This document shows positions 51,969-60,076 of a DNA stretch of 64,000 bases, in pieces. Numbering within the stretch: the first letter of the stretch is position 1; each line of letters opens with the position of its first letter. Below the pieces are notes generated by a model. It had not been told where the DNA came from and made no database searches. It worked only from the letters and a program-made list of their open reading frames with translations. The position numbers were made by a program, and so were the translations under genes. Location: positions 1,984,001-2,048,000 of the forward strand of contig NZ_CP018863.1 in NCBI RefSeq assembly GCF_002849715.1, written 5' to 3'. This stretch comes from Arthrobacter crystallopoietes. GTDB lineage: Bacteria > Actinomycetota > Actinomycetes > Actinomycetales > Micrococcaceae.

Positions 51969-53030
51969 GTGCAGCATCAGGCCCCCTACGTGATCACCCT
52001 CGGTACCGCCGGCGGACCCCGCTGGTGGAAGGACCACCAGGGCACGCCGCGCTTCGGCATAGCCACCGCCGTCGTCGTCAATAACATCTGGTACCTGGTG
52101 GACTGCGGCCAAGGGGCCGGCCGCCAGGCGAATGCGGCTGGCCTGGATATGGCGAATCTGGGCGGCATTTTCATTACCCATATGCACTCGGACCACACAG
52201 TGGACCTGCCCTCGCTGCTGCTCTTCGGGGCCTTCGAACTGAAGAACTCTCCGCGGGGGGCCATCCCGATTGTCGGGCCGGGGGACCGGGGGAAGCTCCC
52301 GCCGCTTTCGCCCCGTGCCACCTCCGTCCCGGTGCCTGTCGCGCCGTTGCGGCCGACGCCGGGCGTCGCCGGGCTGGTGGAGGGGTTGCTTGGCGCGTAT
52401 GCCACGGACTGCAACGACCGGATTTTCGATTCGCTCGCCAAGAGCCCGATCGAGCAGTTCGAGCCGCGGGAGATCGCCTTGCCCGCGGGCACCGGCTTCG
52501 ATCCGGACACCAACGTCGCCCCGGAGATGGAGCCCTTCGAGGTGTTCCGGGACGCGAACGTTACCGTGAGTGCCATCCTGGTTTCGCACCACCCGACGGC
52601 GCCTGCCTTTGCCTTCCGGTTCGATACCGAGGCCGGCTCCGTGACCATCTCGGGCGACACCGCCCCCTGCACCAATATGGTGCGCCTGGCCAGCGGCACG
52701 GACCTGCTGCTGCACGAGGCAATCAATCTGGAAATTCTCGCCCGCCAGTACTCGGACGCGGAGATGCTCCAGGCCACCATGGACCATCACCGCCGGGCGC
52801 ACACAACGGCCGCGGAGGCCGGCCAAATTGCGTACGACGCCGGTGCGCGCCACCTTGCGCTGCACCATCTGGTTCCGAGTTATTCACCACCGGAGGCCTG
52901 GGCCGAGGCCCGCACCACCTACAACGGGACCTTGAGCATCCCCGATGATCTAGAGGTCATCCCTTTCGGCCGCCACGACAGCGAAGTGCTTGCCACACCC
53001 GTCACGGCCGGCAGCGCTGCCGCACGGTAA
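51969..53030 (+). CDS. Cytosolic metallo-beta-lactamase-fold hydrolase (paralogue of the Tat one)
   Basis: The protein has 353 residues from the GTG at 51969, eight bases after AAAGGA. H71-M-H73-S-D75-H76 is the zinc motif, with G-D-T-A-P-C and H-H-L-V as later ligands. It begins I-T-L-G-T-A-G-G-P, matching the L-L-G-T-N-G-G-P at the start of the mature form of the protein at 11047, so they are paralogues; this one lacks a signal and acts in the cytosol. An MHS transporter follows 17 bases downstream, repeating the hydrolase-plus-transporter pairing. Confidence 0.88.
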   Translation: MQHQAPYVITLGTAGGPRWWKDHQGTPRFGIATAVVVNNIWYLVDCGQGAGRQANAAGLDMANLGGIFITHMHSDHTVDLPSLLLFGAFELKNSPRGAIPIVGPGDRGKLPPLSPRATSVPVPVAPLRPTPGVAGLVEGLLGAYATDCNDRIFDSLAKSPIEQFEPREIALPAGTGFDPDTNVAPEMEPFEVFRDANVTVSAILVSHHPTAPAFAFRFDTEAGSVTISGDTAPCTNMVRLASGTDLLLHEAINLEILARQYSDAEMLQATMDHHRRAHTTAAEAGQIAYDAGARHLALHHLVPSYSPPEAWAEARTTYNGTLSIPDDLEVIPFGRHDSEVLATPVTAGSAAAR

Positions 53031-53047
53031 AGATTTAAGGACACATC

Positions 53048-54460
53048 ATGACCACTCAGCCGCAGAACCCGGTTGTCCCCGGCGGAAGCTATACCGCGGG
53101 CCCGCGCGAAATGCGCCGGATCCTCTTCTCCAGCTTCCTGGGCACCGCCGTCGAATATTACGACTTCATCCTCTACGCAACCGCCGCCGGCATTGTGTTC
53201 AACCAGGTGTTCTTCGCCGGTATGGACCCGAATCTGGCAATCCTCGTTTCCTTCGGCACTCTCGCCGTGGGTTATATCGCCCGTCCCCTAGGCGGATTTA
53301 TTTTCGGCCACCTTGGTGATCTCCTGGGGCGCAAGGCAATCCTCGTCGGTACTGTCCTGATGATGGGCATCGCGTCCACGCTCATCGGCCTGCTGCCGAC
53401 GAGCGAACAGATCGGCGTCTGGGCTCCCATCCTGCTGGTTGCCCTCCGCCTGTTCCAGGGCATCGCCGTTGGTGGCGAATGGGGCGGGGCGATGCTGCTG
53501 GCCTTCGAGAACGCGAAGAAGGAGTCCCGTGGATTCGCGTCAGCCTTCGCCTACATGGGCGCACCTGCCGGCACCATCCTCGGCACACTGATGCTCTCGG
53601 CGATGACAACCCTGCCGGACGGACAGTTCCTGGAGTGGGGCTGGCGAGTGCCTTTCGTTCTCTCAGCTGTACTGATGGGACTGGCGATCTTCATCCGGAT
53701 GCGCGTCTCGGAGTCCCGGGTCTTCAAGGAGATCTCGGCAAAAAGCGAGGCGAAGAAGAAGCGCGTTCCGGCAGCCGAGCTGTTCCGCGAGCACCCCAAG
53801 TCGCTGCTGATCGCCGTCGCCTCCGGGCTCTCGGGCCAGATGGCACAGGGACTGATGGGCGCCTGGGCCATTTCCTACGCGGTACAGCAGGCCGTGCTCG
53901 CACCGGGAGAGGTGCTGAACCTCAAGGCCCTTGGCGGCGTTAGCACGATCGTGATGATCATCATTGCCTCCAAGCTCTCCGACCGGCTGGGCCGCCGCAA
54001 GGTTCTGATTTGGGGCAACATCGGCGCCATGCTGCTGGCCTTCCCCGTCATGTCCCTGCTGGAGATGGGCTCCACCGTAGCGTTCATGCTCGCGATCTTC
54101 CTCGGTCTGTCAGCCGTCCAGGGCTTCACCTCCGGGCCGTACGGCGCTTTCGTGGGCGAGCTCTTCCCGACGTCCGTACGCTATTCCGGCACCTCCATCG
54201 GCTACCAGCTGGCCTCCACTCTGGGCGCCGGTTTCACACCATTGATTGCGACGGCGCTGGTAGTCGCCGGCGGCGGCTCCCTCTGGATGGTGGCATGCCT
54301 CTGGATCGCCTTCTCCGGCATGAGCCTGGTGGCTCTGCTTGCTGCGAAGGACCGCTCAGGCCAGGATATCCAGCAGCTGGACGGGCCGGCAGCGGTAGCA
54401 GCCCCAGAAGCCAGCACCTCCTCACAGAACGACGGCGAAACAGCAGCTGTACGGGCCTAA
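53048..54460 (+). CDS. MHS-family (ProP/ShiA-like) MFS transporter
   Basis: The protein has 470 residues and twelve membrane segments. V-E-Y-Y-D-F near 26-31 and G-x-L-G-D-x-x-G-R-K between helices 2 and 3 are the metabolite:H+ symporter hallmarks (shikimate, proline/betaine, alpha-ketoglutarate, dicarboxylate carriers). It is probably co-transcribed with the MBL hydrolase and imports its substrate or product. The long V-S-E-S-R-V-F central loop is also typical. Substrate unknown. Confidence 0.92.
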   Translation: MTTQPQNPVVPGGSYTAGPREMRRILFSSFLGTAVEYYDFILYATAAGIVFNQVFFAGMDPNLAILVSFGTLAVGYIARPLGGFIFGHLGDLLGRKAILVGTVLMMGIASTLIGLLPTSEQIGVWAPILLVALRLFQGIAVGGEWGGAMLLAFENAKKESRGFASAFAYMGAPAGTILGTLMLSAMTTLPDGQFLEWGWRVPFVLSAVLMGLAIFIRMRVSESRVFKEISAKSEAKKKRVPAAELFREHPKSLLIAVASGLSGQMAQGLMGAWAISYAVQQAVLAPGEVLNLKALGGVSTIVMIIIASKLSDRLGRRKVLIWGNIGAMLLAFPVMSLLEMGSTVAFMLAIFLGLSAVQGFTSGPYGAFVGELFPTSVRYSGTSIGYQLASTLGAGFTPLIATALVVAGGGSLWMVACLWIAFSGMSLVALLAAKDRSGQDIQQLDGPAAVAAPEASTSSQNDGETAAVRA

Positions 54461-54542
54461 GAACCAGTAGCTGTACGCGGGCCGGCCGGGAAGATACAAC
54501 TCTTCCCGGCCGGCCCGCGCGCGTCGTACTCGGACCAGACGA

Positions 54543-54890
54543 TTAGGCGCCTGGGAACTCCGTGACGCGCCACTCGTCGATCAAGCCGCCCCGGACGGAA
54601 ACCTGCCACAGGGCCGGGCCAGTCAACTCCGGGACGCTGCATTCGGACCGGCCCAGCACTTCCACCCGTCCGTTCGCTACGGCCCGCACTTCGTCAAAGA
54701 AGTTGCGGTAGTCCGGAAATGCCGCGAAGAAACGGCGCCAGGCGTCGACACAGGCGTCCTTGCCTTCGATCGCTGCACCTGAGGTATCAATGAAGCGGTG
54801 GGCCGGCGTCATTAGCGCGGCTAGACCATCGAGGTTCCGGCGGTTGATAGCGTCGTTGAAGGCCAGCACAAGGGCCTTATCATCGCGCAT
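54543..54890 (-). CDS. SnoaL/NTF2-like protein
   Basis: The protein has 115 residues from the ATG at 54890. It begins A-L-V-L-A-F-N-D-A-I-N-R-R-N-L-D-G-L and continues M-T-P-A-H-R-F-I-D, the pattern of small NTF2-fold SnoaL-type proteins, which serve as isomerases, hydrolases or ligand binders. No catalytic residues can be assigned. It stands alone on the minus strand. The frame extends 30 bases further to a TTG, but the ATG is better supported. Confidence 0.8.
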   Translation of the reverse strand: MRDDKALVLAFNDAINRRNLDGLAALMTPAHRFIDTSGAAIEGKDACVDAWRRFFAAFPDYRNFFDEVRAVANGRVEVLGRSECSVPELTGPALWQVSVRGGLIDEWRVTEFPGA

Positions 54891-55015
54891 GCTCGTCTCT
54901 TTCTCGGGTCTCTGGTTCAAGAGGAAGCGCGCGATGTTCTACGTCAGATTTAAGATTCATCGCGGTATCGGCGTGGGTTCGTAGCTATCGATTTTCACAG
55001 TTGTTCTGTGCGAGG

Positions 55016-55771
55016 TCAGCGATTGTGTGCAGTTAGTTGCGAGCCTATGACTTTGGCGGTCTCAGCAACTGCCGCGCCAAACTCTTCGTACTTTTCGGGG
55101 ACGATACGGTTGCTCGGACCCGAGATGGAGACACTGCCGACAGGTGCTCCTAATGGGTCAACGATGGCCGCTCCCAATGAAGTGATCCCATCGCTAAGAC
55201 CTCCTTCGTTGATGGAGTAGCCGCGCGTTCTGATTTGTCTCAGCTCGGCCCAGAGGTTTTCTTGATCCGTGTGCGTGCGAGCCGTGCGTTGTTCTAGAGG
55301 GCCCTCAAGGTATTCCTCGACGAACGAGTCTGAGGACGCAGCAAGGAATGCGAGTCCAGTGCCGGATGCGTTCAGCGGAATCCGGGTACCGAGTGCCAGG
55401 AAAGCACGAAGCACGTGCGGCGTGTCTAGGCGCTCAATGACGATTAGCGATTCCCCGTCCGGCACGCAGAGGTGCACTGTCTCCGTCGTGTCCAATTGGA
55501 GATGGTTCATTGGGCCAAGGGCAACGTCGCGCAGATTTGTGCCGATACCGCTCCTGGCCACGACGGCGTATGCATGAAAGGTGGTCGCCCAGGTGGAAGT
55601 CGGCGGCGCGCCCTGGGCGACCCAACCAAGTTCTTCGAGCGTCGTCAGGACCCTTAAGACAGTCGCCTTTGAAAGGGAGAGGTGGCGGGCTAGTTCCGAC
55701 AAGCCGACAGGCTGCAATTCAGATATCGCCTCTATAACGCGAATGGAGGTCACGACGCTTTGTGTGCTCAT
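55016..55771 (-). CDS. IclR-family transcriptional regulator
   Basis: The protein has 251 residues from the ATG at 55771; a TTG 18 bases upstream is a less likely start. The winged helix is at about 8-60 (G-L-S-E-L-A-R-H-L-S-L-S-K-A-T-V-L-R) and the effector domain has I-N-E-G-G-L-S-D-G-I near 195-204. It is divergent from a transporter/CoA-transferase/crotonase operon and very likely binds the GGTTCA/TGAACC palindromes between them. Confidence 0.9.
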   Translation of the reverse strand: MSTQSVVTSIRVIEAISELQPVGLSELARHLSLSKATVLRVLTTLEELGWVAQGAPPTSTWATTFHAYAVVARSGIGTNLRDVALGPMNHLQLDTTETVHLCVPDGESLIVIERLDTPHVLRAFLALGTRIPLNASGTGLAFLAASSDSFVEEYLEGPLEQRTARTHTDQENLWAELRQIRTRGYSINEGGLSDGITSLGAAIVDPLGAPVGSVSISGPSNRIVPEKYEEFGAAVAETAKVIGSQLTAHNR

Positions 55772-55838
55772 GCAGTAGAAAATCTCCAATCGTTGACGAC
55801 CCTCGTAATGTGGGCTAGCTTACAGCAACACCAGTTTT

Positions 55839-55868
55839 TGAACCATCGGTTCATTAGATGAACCGATG
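55839..55868. promoter_or_regulatory. IclR operator: three TGAACC/GGTTCA half-sites
   Basis: CATCGGTTCA (55844-55853) and TGAACCGATG (55859-55868) are perfect ten-base arms separated by TTAGA. A third half-site, TGAACC (55839-55844), forms an overlapping TGAACC-atc-GGTTCA palindrome. It ends 22 bases before the permease ATG and 68 bases from the IclR ATG. Length and spacing fit IclR dimers. Confidence 0.8.
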
Positions 55869-55890
55869 TCTTTAGAAGGGAAGAAGGCCT

Positions 55891-57270
55891 ATGCTCGAGC
55901 CAATCGTCGCCTTATCGCTCTTTGTTGCTATCTTCGCGCTAGCCACTGTGCGCAAAGTCCACCTGGGCGTCATTATGTTCGCCTCCGCTGCCGGAGTTGG
56001 GATCTGGCTGGCAGGAATGGAGATGGACGACGTTATAGCCGGATTCCCCGTGTCTATCCTGGTGCTTCTCGTGGGAGTGACGTACTTTTTCGCAATTGCT
56101 CAAGCGAACGGCACCGTGGATAGGATCATCACGTTTGCCATTTCTCGTGTAGGTGACCGCGCGGCGCTTCTTCCGCTGGTGTTTTTCGGTTTGACGGCGG
56201 GGATCGCCGCCATGGGATCTCCTCTGGCTGGCCTGGTGATGACCCCAATAGGAATGCCACTGGCCAAGAAGTACGGCATAGACCGCATGCTAATGGGGTT
56301 GGCCATTGGTTGCGGCCTGAGTGCTGGGGGATTCGCCCCAACGAGCCTCTTTGGAATAGTGACTTATGGAACCGCACATTCTGTTGGAATCGATCTGAAT
56401 CCGCTTACCCTCTTTTCTATCGCGCTTGTTGCGAACCTGGTTCTCCTGCTTGCCGCCTACGTGATGTTCGGTGGATTGGGCCTACTACGCCGCCGGCACG
56501 CCGGACAGTTTGGTGATAGCCGGTTGCCGAATCTACGAGGGAAGGCGCCGCTGCCCGGCCATCCTTTTGAGCGCGAGGGCTTTGCTGAGCGGAGTCGACG
56601 CGCAGCGCAACAGGTTCAAGTCATCGACGACACTGTTGGCGAAACTACTCCTGAGCGGTTCACATGGGCGCAACGTACTACCGTACTTTGCATGGCAGGT
56701 CTTGTAGTGAGCGTCATTTTGCTGGCGATCATCGGCCTTGATCCGGACATCGGCATTCTCTGCTTCGCCTTCGCGACCGTTATGACGCTTGTTGATCCGA
56801 AAACGGGCAAGACTGCCGTCTCGAAGATTGATTGGTCAACGGTACTCATGGTGGGCGGCATCATCACCTTTGTAGGTGTCCTTCAGGAGATCGGGGCCGT
56901 GGACTTGCTTGGCGAAGCCGCCAGCCAGGCCGGCGCCCCCTTGGTCGCTGCACTCTGCATATGCATTATTGGCGGGCTAGTCTCGGCCTTTGCATCTACT
57001 ACAGGCATGCTTGCAGCACTCGTTCCGCTGGCCATTCCGTTGGTTGCTGATGGCAACATTGCTGGTTGGGCTGTCATCGCAGCGCTGGGCGTCTGCTCGT
57101 CGATTGTGGACGTATCGCCCTTCTCCACGGTCGGTGCGACGCTAGTCGCGACGGTGGACGAAGAGGAAAGGCCTCGGATTACCAAAGTATTGACGCGTTG
57201 GGGACTATCACTGGTTGTCGTCGGACCGGTCGCCCTTGTCGGCACACTCGTGCTGCCCACAATGCTTTAG
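55891..57270 (+). CDS. MatC/SLC13-like dicarboxylate permease
   Basis: The protein has 459 residues with about eleven hydrophobic segments. Its N-terminal part resembles the MatC (malonate/dicarboxylate carrier) family, with G-F-P-V-S-I-L-V-L-L-V-G-V-T-Y-F near 50-65, and the later V-S-A-F-A-S-T-T-G-M-L-A-A motif is typical of SLC13/ion-transporter proteins. AGAAGGGAAGAAGG precedes the ATG. It likely brings in a dicarboxylate that the following CoA-transferase activates. Malonate, succinate-like or other acids cannot be separated. Confidence 0.85.
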   Translation: MLEPIVALSLFVAIFALATVRKVHLGVIMFASAAGVGIWLAGMEMDDVIAGFPVSILVLLVGVTYFFAIAQANGTVDRIITFAISRVGDRAALLPLVFFGLTAGIAAMGSPLAGLVMTPIGMPLAKKYGIDRMLMGLAIGCGLSAGGFAPTSLFGIVTYGTAHSVGIDLNPLTLFSIALVANLVLLLAAYVMFGGLGLLRRRHAGQFGDSRLPNLRGKAPLPGHPFEREGFAERSRRAAQQVQVIDDTVGETTPERFTWAQRTTVLCMAGLVVSVILLAIIGLDPDIGILCFAFATVMTLVDPKTGKTAVSKIDWSTVLMVGGIITFVGVLQEIGAVDLLGEAASQAGAPLVAALCICIIGGLVSAFASTTGMLAALVPLAIPLVADGNIAGWAVIAALGVCSSIVDVSPFSTVGATLVATVDEEERPRITKVLTRWGLSLVVVGPVALVGTLVLPTML

Positions 57271-57291
57271 AACGCTGAACAAGGAGTCAGA

Positions 57292-58512
57292 ATGCCGTTG
57301 CAGGGAATTACTGTTATCGACTTGAGCCGCGCGCTCGCCGGACCATACTGCACCACGATGTTGGCCGATATGGGTGCCGAGATCATCAAAGTGGAAAGCC
57401 CCCGAGGAGGAGATCCGTCCCGTGCATGGCCGCCATTTGAAGGTGAGCATAGCTTGTACTTCGACTCGGCTAATAGGAATAAGAAGTCCGTAGCCATTGA
57501 TCTGTACACGATTGACGGGAAGGCTTTGCTGACCCGAATGCTTGAGAATGCTGACGTGCTGGTGGAGAACTACAAACTCGGAACGCTCGATGCGATGGGA
57601 TTCGGTCCTGAGGTGCTGCGCCAAATCAATCCAGACCTGATCCACATGTCTATCAACGCCTATGGGAATAAGGGACCGCTCATGACCAGGCCGGGGCTCG
57701 ACCAGGTTGTCCAAGGAATCTCCGGCTTGACCTCAGTCACAGGAGATGAGGATGGGTCTACTTACAGGGTCGGCCTGCCGATCGTCGACATTACCTCGGG
57801 TATGACCGCTGCCTTCGCCGTAGTCTCTATGCTCCTTGGCAGGGAACGAGGCAATCAATCCCGTGAGGCTTCTACTTCTCTTTTCGAGACTGCTCTGGCC
57901 CTGTCAGCATTTCAGGGCCAGTCAGCGCTCTCCCTCGGCGTCGCACCGACGCCCCAAGGTAACAATCATCCGAGCATCGCACCTTACGGTGCCTTCCCGA
58001 CAGCGACGGAACCTGTGATCATTGCAGTTTCGACCGAGCGCCACTGGTCGTCCTTTTGCAGTGTCATCGGTAGGACAGAACTGGCGGATGACCCGCGCTT
58101 CTCCACTGGTCGTACCAGATCGCTCCATCGGCAGGAGCTGACGGAACTGATCGAGGAGGTCCTGCGGCAGGAAGGGGCAGACGTGTGGATCGACGGTCTG
58201 AGCGCAGCGGGAATTCCGTGCGGTCCTATCTATGACTACGCCCAGGTGATGGACTGCGAGCAAACCCGGGCACTAGACATGGTGCAATCGGTTCAGCGAA
58301 GCGACGGTTCCGAGCTGCGTCTACTCCGCGGCCCGCTCAGCGTGGATGGTGTTCCTGTCTCAGTTCGAACGGCACCGCCGTCTCTCGGAGAGCACACGAG
58401 GGACGTCCTCGAGACCATGGGCATCTGCCCTGAACAGATTGAATACCTAGAGAACAGCGGGACCGTGCAAGCAGGGACGCGAGTGGCAGCAACGGCGGGA
58501 GCGAATCAATGA
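57292..58512 (+). CDS. Class III CoA-transferase (CaiB/BaiF family)
   Basis: The protein has 406 residues. D-L-S-R-A-L-A-G-P-Y and K-V-E-S-P-R-G-G-D near the N-terminus, V-A-I-D-L and the catalytic-Asp region G-L-D-Q-V-V-Q-G (about 141-148) are class III CoA-transferase features. It moves CoA from a donor thioester to a carboxylic acid. It starts 21 bases after the permease stop and overlaps the crotonase start by four bases. It presumably activates the imported acid to its CoA ester. Confidence 0.93.
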   Translation: MPLQGITVIDLSRALAGPYCTTMLADMGAEIIKVESPRGGDPSRAWPPFEGEHSLYFDSANRNKKSVAIDLYTIDGKALLTRMLENADVLVENYKLGTLDAMGFGPEVLRQINPDLIHMSINAYGNKGPLMTRPGLDQVVQGISGLTSVTGDEDGSTYRVGLPIVDITSGMTAAFAVVSMLLGRERGNQSREASTSLFETALALSAFQGQSALSLGVAPTPQGNNHPSIAPYGAFPTATEPVIIAVSTERHWSSFCSVIGRTELADDPRFSTGRTRSLHRQELTELIEEVLRQEGADVWIDGLSAAGIPCGPIYDYAQVMDCEQTRALDMVQSVQRSDGSELRLLRGPLSVDGVPVSVRTAPPSLGEHTRDVLETMGICPEQIEYLENSGTVQAGTRVAATAGANQ

Positions 58513-59336
58513 CAGCGCAAGCGTTACCCTTAGCCGCAAACGACGGGGCGACCGTAGACGTCACCGTCGAAGGAGACATTGCAACCGTAGTTTTGAACCA
58601 TCCGAAACGGCGTAATGCCCTCACAAAGGGGATGTGTCTTGGTCTAACGGAAGCCGTGGGCAGACTAGATGACGATCCGCAAGTCAAAGTTATCGCCCTC
58701 CGTGGTGCAAACGGCGACTTCTCCGCTGGGGCGGCATTGGATCAGCTCGATCACGTATTGTTTGACAAGGCTGATGAGGCACTAGGAACCGACCGTTTGA
58801 GCGAAGCAGACGCAGCAATCTGCTCCGTCCGAAAACCAACTGTGGCCTTGGTCGAGGGTATCTGTATGGGCGGAGGCTGGCAGATTGCGTCAGCTTGCGA
58901 CGTCCTGCTGGCGGCCGACGACGTCAGACTCGCTATCACGCCATCAAAGCTTGGGATCCTCTATCCCCGAGCCGGATTGGAACGGCTCGTCCGACGGGTG
59001 GGGGCAGACCGAGCCAAGTACTTGCTGTTCAGTGCGGAGGAGATTGGCCCGGATAAGGCCGCTGCATGGGGACTTATCACCGATCTGGTGGCTACGCATG
59101 AATTTGAAGAAGTTTCGATGTCATTCTTGCGAACCATCTCGCGACGGTCGCAATACTCCAATGTGACAATGAAGCACTTGATCCAAGCCGATGAGAGTCA
59201 AGAAAACGTAGAAAAGCGTTGGGATGCGGAGTGGTCACATTTCCCAGACAACGAGGATTTGGCTGCTGGACGAGCAGCCTTCATGGCGAAGGAGAGACCC
59301 GCGTTCACCTGGAGTCCCACTTCTACCCGGATCTAA
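58509..59336 (+). CDS. Enoyl-CoA hydratase/isomerase-family protein
   Basis: The protein has 275 residues, the usual crotonase length. G-A-N-G-D-F-S-A-G-A-A-L-D-Q-L near 63-77 and E-G-I-C-M-G-G-G near 117-124 form the oxyanion holes. The position of one expected catalytic Glu (Y-P-R-A-G-L-E near 156-162) favours a hydratase/lyase rather than a simple dehydratase, but assignment is uncertain. ATGA overlap with the CoA-transferase indicates coupled translation. It acts on the CoA ester made by that enzyme. Confidence 0.9.
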   Translation: MTAQALPLAANDGATVDVTVEGDIATVVLNHPKRRNALTKGMCLGLTEAVGRLDDDPQVKVIALRGANGDFSAGAALDQLDHVLFDKADEALGTDRLSEADAAICSVRKPTVALVEGICMGGGWQIASACDVLLAADDVRLAITPSKLGILYPRAGLERLVRRVGADRAKYLLFSAEEIGPDKAAAWGLITDLVATHEFEEVSMSFLRTISRRSQYSNVTMKHLIQADESQENVEKRWDAEWSHFPDNEDLAAGRAAFMAKERPAFTWSPTSTRI

Positions 59337-59413
59337 ATTGAGCAGCTTGGTGTACCTCGCGTGAACAGTGCCACATGTTCGCTGAAATATGATCCCTACG
59401 AAAAACTAAATGG

Positions 59414-59456
59414 GAGCCGGGCAGTAAGAAGGCGCTCTTCCTGCCCGGCTCTTTTT
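59414..59456 (+). terminator. Rho-independent terminator after the CoA-transferase operon
   Basis: GAGCCGGGCAG (59414-59424) pairs with CTGCCCGGCTC (59441-59451) and is followed by TTTTTGG. This is the clearest classical terminator in the window and lies about 78 bases after the crotonase stop. Confidence 0.85.
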
Positions 59457-59546
59457 GGTTCAATGGCTGCTTAGGCAACGGGTGCTGCAGGCTCAACGCG
59501 GACATCGATGCTCCCACGGCTGCGGAAACCCGCAGCTGAACGCCCA

Positions 59547-59852
59547 CTACCCCAGGTGTTCAAGATGGGCGCGGACCCTGGTTCGGTCTTCGTTGAGCCA
59601 GCCTTGCTTCCCGGCATACGAGATCATCCCGTCGAAGCCCTCTCTCCACTGGGTCAATTCGGCAGGCCCGCTGCGGCGAAGCCCCTCCACATCCAGCCAG
59701 GCGTGGTCGCCTTCCACCGTTCCCAGGCCGCTGGCCTGCAGCGCGGCAGAAATCCCATTCACATCCACGCCGTGAGCACGAACAGCCAGCTCGCGGAGGT
59801 TTTCAACGTCCTGCACGGAAGCTTCCCCGGCTGAACGGACCTCCACATACAT
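59547..59852 (-). CDS. Small conserved-context protein of unknown function
   Basis: The protein has 101 residues with no known domain: M-Y-V-E-V-R then helical, acidic, with a central G-D-H-A-W-L-D-V and H-L-E-H-L-G at the end. Its start overlaps the tautomerase stop by one base (TAATG-type), so it belongs to the operon. The sequence looks like a folded small enzyme or subunit, not a shadow frame. I recognise nothing; a partner protein for the tautomerase or dehydrogenase is possible. Confidence 0.7.
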   Translation of the reverse strand: MYVEVRSAGEASVQDVENLRELAVRAHGVDVNGISAALQASGLGTVEGDHAWLDVEGLRRSGPAELTQWREGFDGMISYAGKQGWLNEDRTRVRAHLEHLG

Positions 59853-60067
59853 TAGGCCCGCTCCTGTTCCAGCGCCGCCTGCTGCCGTTCCGCGATGGTC
59901 TGGTTCCCCTTGGACCAGTGCGTGGTGGGAACCTCACGGATAATCACCGTGGTGTTCTCGGGAAGCGCGCCGACGGATTCTTCCGCGGCCCGGTGCAGGG
60001 CAGCGGTCAGTTCCCGAAGCTGCTCCGGCGTACGGCCCTCGGCAATGGACACATCAATCAGTGGCAT
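59852..60067 (-). CDS. 4-oxalocrotonate tautomerase-family protein
   Basis: The protein has 71 residues and begins M-P-L-I-D-V; the Pro after Met is the catalytic base of the tautomerase family. The E-R-T/G-R-T-P-E-Q-L-R-E-L-T pattern and a later V-I-I-R-E-V-P (with the conserved Arg) fit the 4-OT group. It isomerises enol/keto forms of dienoic acids in ring-cleavage pathways. It lies nine bases downstream of the aldehyde dehydrogenase gene and overlaps the small unknown gene. Confidence 0.92.
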   Translation of the reverse strand: MPLIDVSIAEGRTPEQLRELTAALHRAAEESVGALPENTTVIIREVPTTHWSKGNQTIAERQQAALEQERA

Positions 60068-60076
60068 TCGTTTCTC

